This document shows, in pieces, positions 58,235 through 64,000 of a stretch of 64,000 nucleotides of DNA (its first letter is position 1; every line of letters begins with the position of its first letter). The position numbers were made by a program, and so were the translations under genes. The DNA comes from Aedes albopictus. Lineage: Eukaryota; Arthropoda; Insecta; Diptera; Culicidae. The notes below the pieces were generated by a model. That model ran no database searches, had not been told where the DNA came from, and worked only from the letters and a program-made list of their open reading frames with translations. Location: the NCBI RefSeq assembly GCF_035046485.1, contig NC_085137.1, positions 41,223,155 through 41,287,154 on the forward strand, read 5' to 3'.

Positions 58235-58695
58235 CTGCTGCCTTTCACAATCAAGGACACAAGGATCCCTACTTCTCCAGTTCCAGCTCTCTGTTCCAAA
58301 GAAGATGACATCTTTGGGCCTGTCCATAAACTACGTAGACTCTTAGGGGGGACGGGGGGGTCTGGCCAAAGTCTACGCTCCATACAAATTTCGAAAATTT
58401 TGTATGAACGAAAGTCTACGAGGGGGGAGGGGGGGTCTGAGATGGCCGAAAAAAAGTCTACGTAGTTTATGGACAGCGCCTTTCCAGTAACAAAAGCGTT
58501 CCCAAGCGGCGTTGTCGACTTCTATATTGTTGATATTCTGTTTCAGAGATGCAAGGAGCAGCACTTTGCTGCAATACAGTCTGCGAGTGTTATCCTGCCA
58601 TCAACATTGACCTCGCCTCAACTCTTGCCTGCATCGGATTCAGGCAGATCCTTAGCTCGTCCCAGCATCACCACTGCATTACGGCGGGTTATTTA
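58235..58695 (+). pseudogene. Unrecognised open frame split by a MITE
   Basis: Removing the MITE and one TTT copy joins two open segments in one frame: about 27 codons (58235-58315) and about 71 codons (58481-58695), ending TAG in GTTATTTAG. The second segment reads PSGVVDFYIVDILFQRCKEQ and onward. I do not recognise the product. It may be an old exon or transposon fragment, and chance remains possible. Confidence 0.25.
58316..58480. mobile_element. CACGTAGAC-family MITE with TTT target duplication
   Basis: GGGCCTGTCCATAAACTACG is inverted at the right (CGTAGTTTATGGACAGCGCC). TTT flanks both sides. The interior carries AGTCTACGCTCCATACAAA and G-runs. Same family as 16267-16429. Confidence 0.7.
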
Positions 58696-58699
58696 GAAT

Positions 58700-59660
58700 T
58701 AATTCACTGATAAGGCAGCCGCACCTCCTGTGGCACTGATGCTGATGATGATGACGATTGTTATTGTACTAGTTTGAGATTGTTTGGACAGATGTATCTG
58801 CCAAAGAGGTCCCCACTGTGCCAATGATAATAAAATGGACACAAACCTTGTAATCCCATGTAGAATCGTCAAAACAGTTTCTGTTTGCGAAGCAAATAAA
58901 TCACAGAGCAAATATTTTTCCTTCAGTCCAGTATCTCGTCGGATCTCATCAGGTAGGAAGGTAGGTAGGTCGGTATCGGACAAATGAATTCAGGACCGGA
59001 TACACCGACGACAGCAATTTTCCGTTCTATTTTTCTCCCGTAATCCCCCAAACGAAAGCCCAGCCAAATAAATAAATTCTAAAACGATCCATCTCCATTC
59101 AGCGACGGCATCAAATCCCCACAAAAAAAGGAAAAATATTTACAACTTGCCAACTCTTCGGCTCGGCTCGGCATTTTTGCGTCCTTCTCCCATTAGTCAC
59201 CTAATGGGGCGCGTTGGAAAACTCATTGCCAAATTCGGTTGCCAAGTTGCACAATGGTTTAGAAATGTCCGGTCAATTGAGATTTTATCTCCTCGTCTTT
59301 GAATTTATTTCGTCAATTCAATGAACATTTTTTTCGGAGCAGCCAGCAATTGGTAAGCAGTTTATTTATTAATATTTTTCTATCTACGATTTTACAGAAG
59401 AACAATTGTGAAGATTTTAGGAAATACAATACAGTATTGTTTCGATTTTTACGCCCATTTTCAAAAAATCTTTTAAATTTTATGCAAAATCTATACGCAT
59501 TTTAATGCTTTTTATCGTAGCAACATTCATCTTGAAAAATAGGGAAAACATTTGCTCCCAAATGTAACAGCAAATTAATGAAAAATGAAGAACTGACGCG
59601 TGGATGGCGTGATAAAATCGGAACATTACTGAAGAATACAGTAATTATTAAATTTTATGT
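58700..59660. other. Gene-free stretch
   Basis: 58700-59300 is less AT-rich with ATGATG-type microsatellite words; 59300-59660 is AT-rich. No coding signal that I can support. Confidence 0.35.
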
Positions 59661-59663
59661 TAA

Positions 59664-60316
59664 GGCGAAACTGGAAGCATTTCCTCACTTTTTTGGTTCT
59701 TCCATATTTTCAAAATCGGTTTTCGTACACAGTTAGAGGAAAGATCAAGGTATCTCCTGATTTTTTTTAGGTGAAAAATGTTTTTCATTAAAAAAAACAT
59801 TTTTGAATAAAATTTCCAAAAAAAATTAATTTTGAAAAATATGTAAAAGTTTTACATCTCAAAGAAAATCCAGCAGATAGCTCTATTCTTCCTCTAACTG
59901 TGTATGAAAACCGATTTTGAAAATATTGCTTCGTTATTCAATAAAAAATCAAAAACCAAAAAAAAAAAATGAGATAGACGCATTTTTTAATTTTTTTGGT
60001 TTTTGATTTTTTATTACATAACGAAGCAATATTTTCAAAATCGGTTTTCGCGCACATGTTGAGTATGGATCAAAGTATCTTCTGAATTTTTTTGAGGTGG
60101 AAAATGTTTTCCATTTTTGCAGAAACCATTTTTTTGTGAAATTTTGTTCAAAAATGGTTTCTGCAAAAAACGAAAAAAAAATTCCATAACAAAAAAATTC
60201 AGAAGATACCTTGATCCATACTCTACATGTGCACGAAAACCGATTTTGAAAATATTGCTTTGTTATTTAATAAAAAATGAAAAACCAAAAAGTGAGGAAA
60301 TGCTTCCAGTTTCGCC
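59664..60316. mobile_element. Foldback element with TTAA flanks
   Basis: GGCGAAACTGGAAGCATTTC is inverted at the right end (GAAATGCTTCCAGTTTCGCC), with TTAA at 59660-59663 and 60317-60320. The interior has further mirror words (TTTTCAAAATCGGTTTTCG). Possibly piggyBac-like from TTAA, though the end sequence is not the classic CCC. Confidence 0.6.
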
Positions 60317-60320
60317 TTAA

Positions 60321-61098
60321 GGAACCGGAACAAAAACTGACTGTCATGCTACTACTGTGCTACTTTTTGATTTTCAAGCATCATTGATATTGGGATCATA
60401 ACGGAAGTTCTCCTACGAGTTAATAAATAAATAATCTAAACTAGGAACAATTATGAAACTAGAGCTATGTTATACTGTCGATTTTTCAGTGAGTTTTTCT
60501 AATGTGTCACTTGTAGTTCATTAAAGGTTTTTTCAGCATTTTTTTCCAATGAATTCATACGTTTCTCTAGCGATTTCATTGAGAGGAACAACTCCTCTGA
60601 AGGTTCTACAAAATTACTTCCAGTCATTCGAATAGGAATCAGGTTTCTGATTGGTTGCGAGCTTCTTAACTTATTCCATTAGGTTTTTTTCTCAATGCTG
60701 CTTCAAAAGTTCAAGCATTTATCTACAGGTTCCGACAAATATTAGTTCGTGAATCTTTAAACAGATTCAACAAGGAACTGCTTTAGAATTTATTCAGGAA
60801 TACATCCAAGGTGTGCTCTAAATTTATTTTTAGGATTTTTCAAAAAAAAAAATCTGCAAATTCATCACAAAATTTCTCCTACTATTTCTCGAATTATGTT
60901 TTTGCGACTGCATTTGGGATTCAATGGGATATTTTAGAAAATTGATTAACATTTGGCGGTAATTGTCCGCCAAGGAATGAATGGCTGTAAGATTCTCTCA
61001 GTGAGTCCCGAATGTTTTCCAAGAATTTTAGGAATGCATTATTTCAAAGATGCCATCAGGATTTCCTCCTTGGTTTCCATCAGATATCGGTATTACGA
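60321..61098. other. Gene-free stretch
   Basis: AT-rich DNA with scattered degenerate GAATTC-type words. No gene seen. Confidence 0.35.
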
Positions 61099-61106
61099 TT
61101 ATTAAC

Positions 61107-61495
61107 CAGTGTTGGGAATACTCACTTGCGAAAAGTTATAATCACTTGCTTCTATCTCAGTCCAGAAGCATGCTATCAAAACGGATGTTTGAAGGACTTT
61201 TAGATTGTAGTTTAATCTAAAAGTTTGCCGAATAAAGTAAAGGTCACAGACGCATACCAAAAACATGAGAGAGCCGTAAGCACAAGGCGAGTATGAATTA
61301 CACGAATTTATTCACCTCGTACTCACAGCTCTCTCACAACTTTGGTATGCGTCTGCGATCTTAACTTTATTCGGCAAACTTTTAGATTAAACTGCAATCT
61401 AAAAGCCCTTCAAACATCATTTTTCAATAGCATGCTTCTGGACTGAGATAGAAGCAAGTGAGTATCACTCTTTCAAGTGAGTACTCTCAACACTG
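61107..61495. mobile_element. hAT-type palindromic MITE with 8-bp target duplication
   Basis: CAGTGTTGGGAATACTCACT and its inverted partner (AGTGAGTACTCTCAACACTG) bound a 389-bp near-complete palindrome. TTATTAAC lies at 61099-61106 and 61496-61503. CAGTG ends and an 8-bp duplication fit hAT. Confidence 0.8.
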
Positions 61496-61540
61496 TTATT
61501 AACAGATTTCTGCAGTAAATGTCATCAAGAATATCCAAAA

Positions 61541-61734
61541 TAGAGGAACCTACGTATTTTCGGCAAATTTGTTCTCTTGGTCATGGTTTTTTTTGGAAAC
61601 CTGTTGAACCCAGTGTTGGCTCCAAATCCATCCCAACCAAGCGTAATTATATGGCCAAGTTTCAGGAAATTTGACCGGCAAAACTCCCCATGACGAGGAG
61701 AACAAACCTGCTGATAATACCCTACTTCACCCTA
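61541..61734. mobile_element. MITE, second copy of the 15403 family
   Basis: In reverse orientation it aligns along its length with 15403-15598: GATAATACCCTACTTCACCC at the right, CAAGTTTCAGGAAATTTGACC inside, and CGTATTTTCGGCAAATTTG at the left. Similar length. Confidence 0.6.
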
Positions 61735-61919
61735 TTATCGAAAATTCGAAAATTGGTGATTTTTTTAACCTTAGTAAGGTCTTTGGGTCTCTTTTGATCT
61801 TTCTCAAATTGCAATTCTCTGAACGCCTATGACGATCGCCCGAAGAAATTTCCTGAGAGACAACTGAACGCAATTCTGGAGATCTAGACCTAGATGTACT
61901 AGAGACATTCTTGGTAGAA

Positions 61920-63655
61920 ACCATAGAGAATTAGCGATGGAACTCCTACGATGACTCCTGTGGAATTCCTTGAGGAATTCCTGGTGGACCTGTTTTTTAT
62001 GTTGTTTTTTTTTTAATTAAAAAAAAATATGGTAGAGCTTATTTTCGGTCGAGCTCCCAGTAGAATTTTCTGGAAAAAACATAGATAAATTAGAGTGGAA
62101 CTCCTACAAGAACTTCCTGTCGTACTCCTGGAGGATTTCCCGGCGGTACTTTTGGAGAAAGTCTCAGTGAATCTCCAAAGAAGCAGTATTCTGTGCAATT
62201 TCTATAGGAAGTTTCTTAGTGAAACTTTGAGAAAAGTTTCCGATGGATCTCCTACAATTTATTTCAGGTTCTTCTGCGGGAATTTTCGGTGCAACTCGAA
62301 TGGAACTGCTAAAGAAATTTTCATTGCCTTTTTAGAAACATTTCCGGATAAACAGCAAGGGGAATTTCCGGTAGAATTCGTTGAGGAATTCTCAGTAGAA
62401 CTTCTACAAGAACACCCATTGAAATTCCGTCATGAATTTCCACTGGAACTCATACACAAACTCATGGTTGTCCTGCAAGAGTTCCTGAACCCGTTTGTAG
62501 GACGTTTGTTACGCAGCATTCTAGGGTGAGGAGGAGCACAGGCGACTGTTACGGCCCATTCACAAACTAAGGCTTTTCATACAAAAAAAACGTCACAGGA
62601 GGTCAGGATCAGAAAATTTAGATTTAAGTATTACGTAATAAATAGCTGCTGCCTGGAGAAATTTTCGATAGAACTTCTAGAAGGTTTTATAGGAATTTTA
62701 GGTTTAGGTTTATAGGAATTTTAGGTTTTTAATTTTATAGGTTTTAGGAATTTTATAGAGCAATTCCCGATGGCACTCCTGCGGGAATGTACGGTGGAAT
62801 TCCAGAAGTAATTTCCAGGGTAAATACCGGTGAAACTTCTAAAAAAAAAACTTTGTGATACTCACAATGTTTTCCGGACGAACATCTAGTGAAATAATCG
62901 GTGGAACTGTTAGTTATTTTTTTTTTTTGTATCTCATAAAGGAATTCCTGGTGAAGCTGCTAGCGGATGTTCCGGTAGAACTCCTACAGGATTTTCCGAT
63001 GGTACTTTGAAAAGAATTTCATGTGAAATTTCCACTAATATTCTCGGCGGTACTCCTATAAGAAATTTCCAGTGGAACTCCTACATAATAAAACGTTCGA
63101 AAATTGAGAAGAATTCCCAGTGAATTATACTTACAATGGGATTCCTGACGGAATTTATTAAGGGACTAAAAGTATATCTTCTAGAGGAAATTTTCGGTCG
63201 AACTCCTATAGAATTTTCCTGTGGAACACATAGAAAAGTAATTTAAGGATTTTTTGAAGAAATTATCTTTGGAACTTTTAGAGGACTTATGATTTATGAA
63301 AAGATTTTCGGTGGTGCTTCTAGAAATCGATGCAACTCCTAGAGAAATTCTCTTTGAATCGATGAAATCGTGGAACATTCCTTTCTACAGGAATTCCCGG
63401 TGGAAGTCTAATAGGAGTTACTAGTGGATATACTGAACGGATTCACAATGGTTCAACTACAACAAAATCATGATATTGGCGGAGGAAGCACTACAGGTAT
63501 TCACAGAGGATCTTCGAGTAGACCTTCCGGCCATCTGGTGTAACTGGAAGAACTCTCAACAGCAAGTGGAAGAATTCTCGTTGAAGCTTTAAACAGAATT
63601 CCCAGTGAAACTCTGACAGGAACTCCTAGAGGAATTCCCAGTGGAGCTCCTAAAG
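61920..63655. repeat. Degenerate GGAATTCC repeat, GGTGGAACTCC variant
   Basis: 12-base units such as ATTCCCAGTGGA and ACTCCTAGAGGA. The 144-codon frame at 62095-62529 follows this period and shows no domain. A degraded copy of a CACGTAGAC- or TTACGTAA-type MITE may lie at 62556-62645. Confidence 0.65.
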
Positions 63656-63842
63656 CATGGTTTCCCAAACTGTGGATCGCGATCCCCACGGGGTATCACC
63701 AGCCTTCATCCAGGGGGTCGCTAGGGAATATTTTACTGTAACAGACAACGAATGGGGGAGTTTTTATGGGGGGGGTCATGAAAAGTACGTCTGCTGCTAA
63801 AAGGGGATCGCGCTCGCGCACCTGAAAGTTTGAGAACCTACA
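63656..63842. mobile_element. Short hAT-like MITE remnant
   Basis: GGTTTCCCAAACTGTGGATC at the left is imperfectly inverted at the right (GAAAGTTTGAGAACCTACAG), with CGCGATCCCC/GGGGATCGCG inside. This style of end is typical of hAT miniature elements. No clear target duplication. Confidence 0.5.
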
Positions 63843-64000
63843 GTGTATCAAACAATTGTCCGTACAGCAATTTTTTTGTCATAATTATTTTTCATTCAAA
63901 TGTTTATAACTTTTTTATGCGTCAATCAAAAGCGCTGAAATTTTGACCAATCATGACCCAAATATTAAACCTCCATTGGTAAAATTTTGAGCGAGATCGA
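63843..64000. other. Unclassified end of window
   Basis: AT-rich, no feature recognised. Confidence 0.4.

Overview
The window looks like a piece of a culicine mosquito genome, most likely Aedes. The support is a Feilai-type tRNA-derived SINE with an AAG-triplet tail, an RTE-clade non-LTR element, many MITE and foldback families, and one insect-style DHHC palmitoyltransferase with N- and Q-rich tails in AT-rich, repeat-laden DNA. I see one convincing host gene (38635-41508, +). Nearly everything else is transposable elements, often nested, and tandem repeats. Most short open frames here come from repeats.

Layout. 0-1.8 kb: unclassified AT-rich DNA. 1.8-9.5 kb: a degenerate 12-bp repeat built on GGAATTCC/CTGGAG, broken by a palindromic tRNA-SINE (2295-2842), a solo LTR (4329-4644) and small hairpin MITEs. 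9.7-12.9 kb: a foldback element, then a ~150-bp tandem repeat split by a 1.1-kb Tc1/mariner-type foldback. 12.9-14.7 kb: gene-free DNA. 14.7-18 kb: a hammerhead-bearing foldback, a MITE, a Feilai-like SINE and a multi-level nested inverted repeat. 18.2-22.4 kb: two opposed SINEs around a TIR foldback, which holds a further element with about ten 152-bp tandem copies. 22.6-23.2 kb: a tRNA-like stretch and a Penelope-like foldback with hammerhead ribozymes. 23.5-25.4 kb: a TIR element. 25.6-26.3 kb: a second SINE copy split by a MITE. 26.4-28.2 kb: an internally deleted RTE element. 31.3-36.6 kb: a large palindromic 23-bp satellite with two EcoRI sites per unit. 37.1-42.6 kb: the DHHC gene and its probable untranslated regions. 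45147-45646: a 500-N gap. 48549-57078: an 8.5-kb element with hAT-like ends and a perfect 8-bp target duplication, filled by two unrelated satellites. 58-64 kb: further MITEs and another degenerate GGAATTCC block.

The recurring theme is the relation between satellites and transposons. The same GGAATTCC family appears as old 12-bp arrays, as a homogenised 23-bp palindrome and as cargo inside a transposon. Elements also sit inside arrays with clean target duplications, which gives relative ages. No functional link between the palmitoyltransferase and the repeats is evident.
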